Shown here: one piece after another, positions 1-7,643 of the stretch | How positions within the stretch are numbered: the first letter of the stretch is position 1 | Layout of the letters: each line of letters begins with the position of its first letter | Assembly (NCBI RefSeq): GCF_000336675.1 | Contig: NZ_AOMB01000033.1 | Coordinates: 1-51,187 of the forward strand | DNA: 51,187 bases | From: Halococcus hamelinensis 100A6 | Lineage (GTDB): Archaea > Halobacteriota > Halobacteria > Halobacteriales > Halococcaceae | Reading direction: 5' to 3' | Made by a program: the position numbers and the translations under genes | The notes under the pieces: generated by a model | What the model was told of the DNA's origin: nothing | The model's database searches: none | The model's input: only the letters and a program-made list of their open reading frames with translations

Positions 1-1
1 G

Positions 2-247
2 GAGGCGTTCAACGTCGGTAGCGGGGAACAGGTGAGCATCGCCACCCTCGCCGAGCACGTCCGGAACGCCATCGACCCCGAGATCGAGATCGTCCACACC
101 GGCCCGCGTTCCGGCGACGTTCGTGCGAGCTGTGCGGACATCTCGAAGGCCGAAGCCGAACTCGGCTACGAACCGACACGGGACATCGAAACCGGGATCG
201 GGTCGCTCGTCCAGTGGAAACGACGTCTCCCCGTCAACCGAGGGTGA
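2..247 (+). CDS. NAD-dependent sugar-nucleotide epimerase/dehydratase, C-terminal end (partial)
   Basis: The window opens inside this gene; only the last 81 codons are present, in frame from base 2. The visible part has the C-terminal signature of extended SDR sugar-nucleotide epimerases and dehydratases: FNVGSGEQVSI near the start, then GDVRASCADISKAEAELGYEP-like residues ending in a GYEP motif, where family members bind the sugar nucleotide. Such enzymes make UDP-galactose, UDP-xylose or related sugars for cell-surface glycans or S-layer glycosylation. The Rossmann part and the catalytic YxxxK lie outside the window, so the substrate cannot be told. The reading frame ends at TGA with no gene overlapping downstream. 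Confidence 0.8.
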   Translation, partial: EAFNVGSGEQVSIATLAEHVRNAIDPEIEIVHTGPRSGDVRASCADISKAEAELGYEPTRDIETGIGSLVQWKRRLPVNRG

Positions 248-550
248 GGGTCGGACGTCACAGCGCGAAAGCTCACGAGACGAACCTGTCGGAACCGGTC
301 TTCCCGTTCGGCGGGAAAGCGACCGGAAGACTGCTCCCTGCGACACACGAACGCTTCCTTCGGCCCGCGAGGACAGTCCTCGGCACAGCACGTGGGATCC
401 GGCGTACGTATCGCTCGGAACGATCGGGGCTGGGAGAGACCCGACGAAACCGCCTCTCCCGGGCGACCACGCGACCGGTCTCGAACTCGTGGTCAGAACC
501 ACACCCGGTGGTCACGACAGCGCTATGTGAACACTTGCCCAAGTACGGGT
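248..550. other. Intergenic stretch without a convincing gene
   Basis: Open frames on both strands here are Arg/Ser-rich and lack the acidic bias of the real neighbours, so I call no gene. An imperfect dyad (ACTTGCCCAAGT, 533-544) lies just before the next gene and could be an operator, but nothing else supports this. Confidence 0.4.
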
Positions 551-1738
551 GTGTTCAGTGAGTGGCTAGAACGACCCCGTTTGCGAGCGGGCGGCGACGT
601 CGAAGAGCGGAGCGCGACGTGGCTCGAACTGTTCTACGACCTCGTGTTCGTGGTGACGGTCGCCGAACTCGTCGGGCTTCTCAGCGCCGGTAGCTCCCCA
701 CCGAGCGTGTTCGCGTACGTTGCATTGTTCGTCCCCGTGTGGTGGGGTTGGATCGGCTCGACGTTCTATGCGACCCGCTTCGACACCGACGACCTCGCTC
801 ACCGACTCATGACCGCGGTCGAACTCTTCGCGGTGGTTGCACTCGCGGTCAACGTCCACGGGGCGTTCGGCGAGACCTCCCGTGGATTCGCGCTCGCCTA
901 TGCGGTCCTCCGGGGCGTCCTCGTCATCAAGTATATCGGTGCCAGTCGAGCCGTTCCCGAGGCACGGCCACTCACGATACGATACGCACGCGGCTTCGGT
1001 CTCGACGCCGGCTTGTGGTTCGCATCGGTGTTCGTCCCGCTCCCCTATCGCTTCGGTCTGTGGGCGCTCGGTCTCCTGGTCTCGTTCGGCACGCCCATCA
1101 CCGCGGGGAGCCTCCACGGCGAACTCCCACCCCACGCCTCACACCTCCCGGAACGATTCGGGTTGTTTACCATCATCGTCCTCGGCGAGTCGGTCGTCGG
1201 GCTCGTTCACGGCGCGAGCGAACAGACGTTTTCGCTCCTCGCGTTTCTCGTCGGCGCGTTCTGCGTTGCAGTGGTGTTCAGCCTCTGGTGGATATACTTC
1301 GACAATCTCGATGGTGCGGCCATCCGGGCGGCGGTCGCAGCGGGGCGCACCGCCGACTACCAGCGCTGGCTCTACGCCCACTTCCCGCTCGCGGTCGGTC
1401 TCGCCGCCGTTGGCGTCGGGATCGACCATCTCCTCGTCGCCGATCCAGCTCTCCGGCTACCGGCGGCCGACCGCTGGCTGCTCTGTGGCGCGCTCGCGGT
1501 CGTGTTCTCGGCCATCGGGCTCATCCACCGGACGACCGACGCCTGCGCTAACCGTCCCGTACGAACCCAGTCGTTACATCGCTTCGGCGGCGCAGGTGCG
1601 GTGCTCGTCGTCGCCGTCCTCGGTGGACCGCTGACGCCGTTCGCGGTCGCCGGAGTTCTGGTGGTCATCTGTGTGACACAGGTCATCCTCGACCTGCGCG
1701 AACGGGAGTCGACAGCCGAGTTCTCGGTCGGTGGATAG
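551..1738 (+). CDS. LtrA family (low temperature requirement) membrane protein
   Basis: A 395-residue multi-spanning membrane protein. The N-terminus carries the family hallmark TWLELFYDLVFVVTVAEL (about residues 17-34), followed by roughly ten hydrophobic segments. Another conserved block, RFGLFTIIVLGESVVGLV, sits near the middle and matches the LtrA core. LtrA was named from a Listeria locus; its biochemical role is unknown, though the fold suggests a transporter or channel-like protein. The start is chosen as GTG at 551, which gives a short hydrophilic tail before the conserved motif. GTG at 527 is an alternative, and longer versions would add a non-acidic, Arg-rich extension unlike the rest of the protein. 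It stands alone, convergent with the MFS gene downstream. Confidence 0.82.
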   Translation: MFSEWLERPRLRAGGDVEERSATWLELFYDLVFVVTVAELVGLLSAGSSPPSVFAYVALFVPVWWGWIGSTFYATRFDTDDLAHRLMTAVELFAVVALAVNVHGAFGETSRGFALAYAVLRGVLVIKYIGASRAVPEARPLTIRYARGFGLDAGLWFASVFVPLPYRFGLWALGLLVSFGTPITAGSLHGELPPHASHLPERFGLFTIIVLGESVVGLVHGASEQTFSLLAFLVGAFCVAVVFSLWWIYFDNLDGAAIRAAVAAGRTADYQRWLYAHFPLAVGLAAVGVGIDHLLVADPALRLPAADRWLLCGALAVVFSAIGLIHRTTDACANRPVRTQSLHRFGGAGAVLVVAVLGGPLTPFAVAGVLVVICVTQVILDLRERESTAEFSVGG

Positions 1739-1830
1739 CCATTCCCGTAGGAGCGACTCCCTCGAGGAATGTCGTACATCGGCCGTGAGCCGTCACTGGC
1801 ATGGCTGAACTCCTCGCCCCGTTCTCCCGG

Positions 1831-3210
1831 TTACGGGTCTTTGTCGTGACTGGTGATCATGTGTCCGGCCTCCTGATATGGGCCACACAGCGCGTCAGAG
1901 GACTGACGACAGGCGATCTCCGTGAGCGAGCGCGAAGGGGTGGCCAGCGAGCCCCGTTCGTTCGTGGTATCCGCTGTGGATCCGATGGCTGTATCGGGGA
2001 GATAGCGCCACGCGACCACCCCCAGCACGAGACAGCCCGCGGCCGCGAGCGCCGCGTTAGCGAAATAGCCCGGTCCGAAGGCGGTGAAGACCACACCCGC
2101 GAGCGCCCCGCCGATGGCGAACCCGATCTGCCCGGTGGCGGCCGTGAGGCTCATCAACGACCCACGGTGGTCGCCAGGAACGAGTTCGGTCAGGAGAGCT
2201 TGGAACGAACTCCCGCGCGAGGCGAACAGTGCCATCGCAACGAAAAAGACGACGTAGATCGGCCACAGATCGGCGGCCACGAACGGTGTGACGAGGATCA
2301 CCAGCGTGACCACGAGCGAGGCACCGACGATGACCGGTTTGCGGCCGACACTATCGGACAGCCGTCCGGCCTCCGGCCCCGCAAGGACGTTCCCGACCCC
2401 ACCGACGAAAAAGAGGAGCGCGATCGTGCCACCTGTGGCCCCCAGCGTAGTTTCGAGCCAGAGCGGAAGGTACGCAATGTACAACGGAAAGCTCAAAAAC
2501 ACCAGCGCGAACATGAGCGAGGCCGCCCCAACACCGGGGCGTCGAAGCAGGTCGGTGTACTCTTCGATCGCGGTCCGGACACTGAGTGGCGCTTCAGCGC
2601 GTTGTGTCTCGGGTTGAGGGACGAACCGCCAGACGAGTACCGAGGCGATACCCATCACGACGGCGAACGCGACGAACGGGGCGCGAAAACCGAACGCATC
2701 GGCGAGAACGATTCCGAGGGGGATACCGGCGATCTGACCGGCCGCGAGACCGCTCATGACCCAACCGCTCGCCCAGCCGCGGCGTTCGCGGGGGAAGTAA
2801 TCACCGACGTACGCGATCGCCGCCCCGTTGAGAATTCCACCGGCCGCCCCGGCGAACGCCCGCACGCCGAACAGCATCGCGAAGCTCTCGACGAACCCGT
2901 GCGCGGCGAGCGCGACCGTCATCATGGCGCTCCCGGCCAACAGGATACGTCGCCGACCGACGCGATCCGAAATCGGACCTGCCACGAGCGCGAACATCCC
3001 GACGGCGAACGCATAGGCCGTGATGAGCGTTCCCAGGAGACCGGTCGTCACACTGAGCTGTTCGGCGATCCGGGTCAGGATCGGCGCGACGATCATCACC
3101 TGACTGGCGAACGAGAACACAACCACCCAGAGCACGAACAGTATCAGGTGGTCGCTGACATCGTCGTGGGTCGGCGCATTCACGCCGTCAGACAGGTGTC
3201 CGTAGCGCAT
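1831..3210 (-). CDS. MFS transporter (AraJ/drug-efflux type)
   Basis: A 459-residue major facilitator superfamily permease with about twelve membrane helices. Motif A is clear between helices 2 and 3 (GPISDRVGRRRILLAG) and is repeated in the second half (AGRLSDSVGRKPVIVGA), with a cytoplasmic loop around residues 205-225. A soluble tail of about 50 residues follows the last helix. The family exports drugs, sugars or small metabolites by proton or sodium antiport; the substrate cannot be read from the sequence. It lies 1.6 kb from the siderophore operon on the opposite strand. Siderophore export is therefore possible, but no iron box is visible in front of it. Confidence 0.85.
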   Translation of the reverse strand: MRYGHLSDGVNAPTHDDVSDHLILFVLWVVVFSFASQVMIVAPILTRIAEQLSVTTGLLGTLITAYAFAVGMFALVAGPISDRVGRRRILLAGSAMMTVALAAHGFVESFAMLFGVRAFAGAAGGILNGAAIAYVGDYFPRERRGWASGWVMSGLAAGQIAGIPLGIVLADAFGFRAPFVAFAVVMGIASVLVWRFVPQPETQRAEAPLSVRTAIEEYTDLLRRPGVGAASLMFALVFLSFPLYIAYLPLWLETTLGATGGTIALLFFVGGVGNVLAGPEAGRLSDSVGRKPVIVGASLVVTLVILVTPFVAADLWPIYVVFFVAMALFASRGSSFQALLTELVPGDHRGSLMSLTAATGQIGFAIGGALAGVVFTAFGPGYFANAALAAAGCLVLGVVAWRYLPDTAIGSTADTTNERGSLATPSRSLTEIACRQSSDALCGPYQEAGHMITSHDKDP

Positions 3211-3428
3211 AACCCTACCGTCAGACCACCTCGAACGCCTCCATCGGAGTCACACCGAGTATTCGGTGGTGTGTATCGTCGACGACCGACCTCCGGGGCG
3301 GTCTCCCGCATCGCTCTCCGACCGCTAACGTGATCTGAGATATCTCCCCTTGGGCAAAACAACTCACCCAGCAGTGAGATGGATGGTCGACGGTTCACCA
3401 TCGTGAAGAACGAACCCCACGGGGTTGC

Positions 3429-3436
3429 ATTATAAG
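3429..3436 (+). promoter_or_regulatory. TATA box of the membrane protein gene at 3478
   Basis: The sequence ATTATAAG lies about 45 bases before the GTG start. This would place the transcription start about 15-20 bases ahead of it, a short leader. This is a sequence match only. Confidence 0.5.
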
Positions 3437-3477
3437 CCCAGCGACTGAACCGCGAAGCGGACCGATTCGAGCGTACA

Positions 3478-4482
3478 GTGACCCGAGAAGAGCAATACAG
3501 CATCGTCTCCAGCGCCGATCTGTCGCCCGTGGATTTTCTCACCCGGAAAGAACAGTGGCGAGAGTGGGTCCTCCTCGACGGGAACCGATACGTGATCGCC
3601 GGTGGACTGAGCGTCGGCTTCGGGGTGTTGACGTTCGCCATCCTGTACGGCCTCGGCGGGATCACGTCGAACACGCAGTCGCTCTTCTACGTTTTCAGTA
3701 GCCTCATCGGGGGGAACATCACCCTCATCACCGTCGTCGCGTCGATCAACCAGTTGCTTCTCTCCCAGACGATCCAGACGCCCGGTCAGCTCCAATCGCA
3801 GGTGGAGAACATCATCGAGTACCGGTCGGAGGTCGAGGAGGCGGCCGGCGAGATCGCTCCCGCGGAGCCGCTTGGCTTCCTGCAGCTCCTCTTCGAGAAC
3901 ACGCGGGAGGAAGCACAACGCGCCGGCGGTCTCGCGACCGTGGACAGCGACCGAAGCGAGACGGCCATCGACGACCTGGTCGAGGAGCTCACCGATCACA
4001 TCGACGATATACGCGGGTATCTGGACCAACCGGACATGGAGACGTTCGACGTCCTCTCGGCGACGTTGACGACCAACTACGCGAACCAGATCAACCGTAC
4101 ACGGCAGATCCGCGACGAGTACGACGGACAGCTCTCCGATGCGACGCTCGGGGCCCTCGATACGCTGATCGACCGGCTCCAGGAGATCGACATCGCCCGA
4201 CAGTACTTCAAGAGCATCTATCTCCAGCGGGAACTGTCGCTCCTCTCGCGGCTGCTCCTCTACGGCGGGATCCCCGCCGAAGCCGCCTCGATGGGTGCGC
4301 TGGTTCTCTTCGCGACCCCCGTGACGGGGACGTCCCGGCTGTTCGTCGCCATCGTCCCCGTTCTCATCACGGTCAGTCTGATCCCGTTGGGGCTCCTCCT
4401 GTCGTTCATCGTTCGGATCACGACCGTTACCCAGCGAACGGCTGCGACGATCCCGTTCACCACCCCCGGACAGGAGAAGTAA
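3478..4482 (+). CDS. Unknown haloarchaeal membrane protein with central helical domain
   Basis: A 334-residue protein of unknown function. Two hydrophobic segments lie near residues 38-60 and 65-90. A long acidic, mostly helical soluble domain follows (about 95-250), probably coiled. Two more hydrophobic segments close the protein (about 262-285 and 290-315). This gives two membrane hairpins flanking a cytoplasmic helical domain. The GTG start is supported by the TATA element upstream and by good acidic composition from the first codons. No enzyme motif is visible. It is followed by the regulatory region of the siderophore operon, but the 315-base gap argues against cotranscription. Confidence 0.72.
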   Translation: MTREEQYSIVSSADLSPVDFLTRKEQWREWVLLDGNRYVIAGGLSVGFGVLTFAILYGLGGITSNTQSLFYVFSSLIGGNITLITVVASINQLLLSQTIQTPGQLQSQVENIIEYRSEVEEAAGEIAPAEPLGFLQLLFENTREEAQRAGGLATVDSDRSETAIDDLVEELTDHIDDIRGYLDQPDMETFDVLSATLTTNYANQINRTRQIRDEYDGQLSDATLGALDTLIDRLQEIDIARQYFKSIYLQRELSLLSRLLLYGGIPAEAASMGALVLFATPVTGTSRLFVAIVPVLITVSLIPLGLLLSFIVRITTVTQRTAATIPFTTPGQEK

Positions 4483-4673
4483 GGTCGCGGTTCCGCGTGA
4501 CCCGTTCCCGAGGATCGAAACGGGGACGTGTCGGATTTCGCACCGACCAGGGTTCGCCTTCCGGAGCGGGGCGAGGGCGGCTATCGTTTCGTGCATCGAA
4601 ACCCGATAGCTACCGTCCTGAACCGTCCTCTGTGGGGTCCGTCTCCCGACTTCGAGAACCCGCCGGCCGGAAG

Positions 4674-4690
4674 TTTTAGGTGTGCCAAAA
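4674..4690 (+). promoter_or_regulatory. Half-conserved iron box upstream of the siderophore operon
   Basis: TTTTAGGTGTGCCAAAA resembles the DtxR/IdeR operator (TTAGGnnnnCCTAA type) with a weaker right arm. It lies about 20 bases upstream of the better site at 4710, just ahead of the likely promoter element CTTATT (4701-4706). Haloarchaea carry DtxR-family iron regulators (Idr/SirR) that bind such sites. That it works as a second operator is inference. Confidence 0.55.
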
Positions 4691-4709
4691 ATCCGAAGTC
4701 CTTATTGCT

Positions 4710-4725
4710 TTTAGGCTTGCCTAAA
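4710..4725 (+). promoter_or_regulatory. DtxR/IdeR-type iron box, operator of the siderophore operon
   Basis: TTTAGGCTTGCCTAAA is an inverted repeat with perfect 7-bp arms (TTTAGGC / GCCTAAA) around TT. It closely matches the consensus of DtxR/IdeR iron-dependent repressors. It sits between the probable TATA element (4701-4706) and the first possible start codon, so a bound repressor would block transcription when iron is plentiful. Its position directly ahead of siderophore genes makes the assignment strong. Confidence 0.8.
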
Positions 4726-4732
4726 GAGCTGC

Positions 4733-4801
4733 ATGTACCGGACGAACCACCGAACGGGACGCATCGGAGAAATCGTCGGTCGAGGAGGGGGCCCGCTGTG
4801 A
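4733..4801 (+). CDS. Possible 22-residue leader peptide ahead of the siderophore operon
   Basis: An ATG directly downstream of the iron box opens a 22-codon frame (MYRTNHRTGRIGEIVG...). Its TGA overlaps the GTG start of the aminotransferase gene in a GTGA junction, the same coupling used later in this operon. A purine-rich stretch (GAGGAGGGGG) lies inside it, ahead of the GTG. It may be a translated leader that couples to the first gene, or chance. The peptide is basic, unlike haloarchaeal proteins, which lowers confidence. Confidence 0.3.
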   Translation: MYRTNHRTGRIGEIVGRGGGPL

Positions 4802-6162
4802 GCTACCTCGATGGGGGCAATAGCGAGGTCCTCACACGGCAATCCGAACGCGAATCGAACGCGCGCACGTACCCGCGCCACCTGCCCTTCGCCATCCGTG
4901 AGGCGACGGGCGTGACCGTCACCGACATGGACGGGAACGAGTACTACGACTGTCTCGCGGGGGCCGGGACGCTCGCCCTGGGACACAACCATCCCCGGGT
5001 CGTCGAGGCGATGGAGCGGGTCATCGACGAGGACCGACCGATCCACACCCTCGATATCTCGACGCCGACGAAGGAGCGATTCGTCGACTCGCTGTTCGAG
5101 AGCCTCCCCGACGAGTTCACCGACCGGGCGAAGATCCAGTTCTGTAGCCCCGCCGGAACCGACGCCGTCGAAGCCGCGCTGAAACTCGTCAAAACCGCCA
5201 CCGGGAACCGAAGCGTGCTGGGATTCCAGGGTGCCTACCACGGCATGACCAGCGGGGCGCTCGGCCTGATGGGCGATGTCGACGTGAAGGGGACGCTCCC
5301 CGCTTCGACGGGCGAGGTCCATCACCTTCCGTACCCCTCCAACTACCGTCCGCCGTTCGGCGTCGGTGGCGAGGAGGGCCACCGTATCGCCAGCCGGTAC
5401 GTGCGGAACCTCCTCGCTGACTCGAAGAGTGGAATTACCGACCCCGCCGGGATGATCCTCGAACCGATCCAGGGCGAGGGTGGGTCGGTCCCTGCCCCCG
5501 ACGAGTGGCTTCGGGAGATGCGGCGCATAACACGTGAACACGACATCCCACTGATTCTCGACGAGATCCAGACGGGTCTCGGCCGCACGGGCGAGACCTA
5601 CGCCTTCGAACACGCCGACATCGTTCCCGACGTCGTCACGCTCTCGAAGGCCATCGGTGGCGGCCTCCCGCTCGCGGTCGTCGTCTACGACGAGTCGCTC
5701 GACGTCTGGGAACCGGGTGCCCACGCGGGCACCTTCCGGGGCAACCAGCTCGCCATGGCGGCCGGCGAGGCGACCATCGATCACGTCGTCGAAAACGACC
5801 TCGCGGAACACGCCGCGGACGTGGGTCGTCGACTGCGCGAGGCGTTCGAAGCGACGGCCGAACGCTTCGAGGCCGTCGGCGACGTTCGCGGGCGCGGGCT
5901 CATGCTCGGGGTCGAGTTCGTCGACCACGGGGCCGAGTGGCAGGGACCCGGACCGCACGCCCCGGACGGGGACTTCGCGGAAGCCGTTCAGGCGGCGTGT
6001 TTCGAGCGCGGCCTCGTCGTCGAACGCGGCGGGCGGGGGGACGCCACTGCGCGATTCCTCCCGCCCCTGATCGTGACGAGGGCACAGGTCGACGAGATAG
6101 CCACCATCTTCGAGGAGGCGGTGGCGGCCGTCGCGGCCGAGCGGTGGGAGGTGACGGCGTGA
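4798..6162 (+). CDS. dat: L-2,4-diaminobutyrate:2-oxoglutarate aminotransferase (siderophore precursor)
   Basis: A 454-residue class III PLP aminotransferase. It makes L-2,4-diaminobutyrate from aspartate semialdehyde using glutamate, the first step towards 1,3-diaminopropane (the RhbA step of rhizobactin synthesis). Family features are clear: the substrate and cofactor loop CSPAGTDAVEAALKL near residue 117, LDEIQTGLGRTG carrying the cofactor-binding Asp, and the PLP lysine in TLSKAIGGGLPLAV. The GTG start at 4798 is preceded by a purine-rich GAGGAGGGGG and gives the family length; longer frames add non-homologous sequence reaching back over the operators. It is the first gene of a six-gene operon and overlaps the decarboxylase gene by four bases (GTGA). 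Iron repression is expected from the boxes upstream. Confidence 0.88.
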   Translation: MSYLDGGNSEVLTRQSERESNARTYPRHLPFAIREATGVTVTDMDGNEYYDCLAGAGTLALGHNHPRVVEAMERVIDEDRPIHTLDISTPTKERFVDSLFESLPDEFTDRAKIQFCSPAGTDAVEAALKLVKTATGNRSVLGFQGAYHGMTSGALGLMGDVDVKGTLPASTGEVHHLPYPSNYRPPFGVGGEEGHRIASRYVRNLLADSKSGITDPAGMILEPIQGEGGSVPAPDEWLREMRRITREHDIPLILDEIQTGLGRTGETYAFEHADIVPDVVTLSKAIGGGLPLAVVVYDESLDVWEPGAHAGTFRGNQLAMAAGEATIDHVVENDLAEHAADVGRRLREAFEATAERFEAVGDVRGRGLMLGVEFVDHGAEWQGPGPHAPDGDFAEAVQAACFERGLVVERGGRGDATARFLPPLIVTRAQVDEIATIFEEAVAAVAAERWEVTA

Positions 6163-7643
6163 CGCCCGACGAGCTGTTCCTCGGGAGCGACGCGGGCAAC
6201 GCCGCCTACCGCGAGGCGATGGAATCGGCGACCGAGACCGTCCTCGAAAGCGTCGTCGACGGGGAGAACCCCTATTCAGGGCAACCGCCGGACGTCCTCG
6301 CCGAACAGTTCGACGACCCCGTGATCCCGGAGACGGGGGTGGGCCTCGACGAAACTATCGAGGCGGTCGGCGAGCACGTGCTCGCACACTCCGTCGACCC
6401 GTCGAACGGCCGCTGTATGGCCCACCTCCAGTGCCCGCCGATGATCCCCGGACTCGCCGCCGAGGCGCTGTTGACCGCGGCGAACCAGTCGCTCGACTCG
6501 TTCGACCAGGCACCCGCCGCGACGGTGCTCGAAGGACGCGTCGTCGACGCCCTCTGTGACCTGTTCGACCTCCCGTCAGACGGGGACGGCGTCTTCACCG
6601 GCGGCGGCACGGAATCGAACTTCCAGGCGCTGTTGCTCGCCCGCGACCGATGTTGCAGCCAGCGGTTCGACCACGACGTGCAGGCGGACGGACTCCCGGC
6701 GAACGCCGATTCGCTTCGAGTGCTCTGTTCGGACGCCGCACACTTCACCGCGAAGCAGGCCGCACACCACCTCGGCCTCGGCGAGAACGCTGTCGTCACC
6801 GTGGCGACGGACGACGAGGGACGGATCGACGTGACGGCGCTCGACGCGACGCTCGCGGAGCTCCGCGCCCGTGACCGCGAGCCGTTCGCGCTGGTCGGCA
6901 CCGCGGGGACGACCGACTTCGGGAGCATCGACCCGCTCTCGGCGCTCGCCGACCGGGCCGGGGACCACGACCTCTGGTTCCACGTGGACGCGGCCTACGG
7001 CGGCGCGCTCGCGGTAACCGACCACCGCGCCCTGCTCGACGGTATCGAACGAGCGGACTCGGTCGCCGTCGACTTCCACAAGCTGTTCTTCCAACCCATC
7101 AGCTGTGGAGCGCTCTTGCTCCGTGACGGCGACGAATTCGGCTGGATGAGTCGCAACGCCGCGTACCTCAACCCCGCGGGCCACGACGACGCCGGCATCC
7201 CGAACCTCGTCGCGAAGTCGGTCCGGACGACGCGTCGGTTCGACGCGCTGAAACCCTACGTCGCGTTTCGCAGCCTCGGGCGGGAGGGGATCGCGGCGCT
7301 GGTGGAGTCGACGCTCGAGCTGGCCGACGGGGCGGCAACACTTCTCGACGACGTCGACGACTTCGAACGCCTGCACGAACCGACGTTGAACACGCTGGTG
7401 TTCCGCTATCGACCCCACGACGGGATGGACGACCGCGCGGTGAGTCGGTTGAACGCCGCCATCCGGCACGACCTCCTCCACGACGGCCGGGCCGTCGTCG
7501 CCCGGACCGAGGTCGACGGCGTGACCAGCCTGAAGTTCACCCTGTTGGATCCGACGGCGACGCTCGACGACGTGGCCGCGACCCTCGATGTCCTCCGGGA
7601 CCGTGGTGCGTCGGTCGTCGCCGAACGGGGGGCGGTCGTGTGA
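6159..7643 (+). CDS. bdb: L-2,4-diaminobutyrate decarboxylase (PLP group II)
   Basis: A 494-residue group II PLP decarboxylase that would turn 2,4-diaminobutyrate into 1,3-diaminopropane, the diamine backbone of the siderophore (the RhbB step). Visible features are FTGGGTESNFQALLLARD near residue 145 for cofactor phosphate binding, HVDAAYGGALAV with the Asp that contacts the pyridine nitrogen, and the PLP lysine in VDFHKLFFQPISCGALLL. The GTG start overlaps the stop of the preceding aminotransferase and the gene's stop overlaps the next GTG, so translation is probably coupled on both sides. The substrate is inferred from the neighbours; the same family includes tyrosine and glutamate decarboxylases. 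Confidence 0.87.
   Translation: MTPDELFLGSDAGNAAYREAMESATETVLESVVDGENPYSGQPPDVLAEQFDDPVIPETGVGLDETIEAVGEHVLAHSVDPSNGRCMAHLQCPPMIPGLAAEALLTAANQSLDSFDQAPAATVLEGRVVDALCDLFDLPSDGDGVFTGGGTESNFQALLLARDRCCSQRFDHDVQADGLPANADSLRVLCSDAAHFTAKQAAHHLGLGENAVVTVATDDEGRIDVTALDATLAELRARDREPFALVGTAGTTDFGSIDPLSALADRAGDHDLWFHVDAAYGGALAVTDHRALLDGIERADSVAVDFHKLFFQPISCGALLLRDGDEFGWMSRNAAYLNPAGHDDAGIPNLVAKSVRTTRRFDALKPYVAFRSLGREGIAALVESTLELADGAATLLDDVDDFERLHEPTLNTLVFRYRPHDGMDDRAVSRLNAAIRHDLLHDGRAVVARTEVDGVTSLKFTLLDPTATLDDVAATLDVLRDRGASVVAERGAVV

Noticed and set aside
1801-3333. 510-codon open frame opposite the MFS gene
   Set aside because: Its product is Arg/Glu-rich low-complexity sequence with no hydrophobic helices, while the opposite strand encodes a full MFS protein with repeated motif A.
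3430-4596. 388-codon frame opposite the unknown membrane protein at 3478
   Set aside because: Arg/Asp-rich without structure. The forward strand has membrane helices, a TATA box and a coherent composition.
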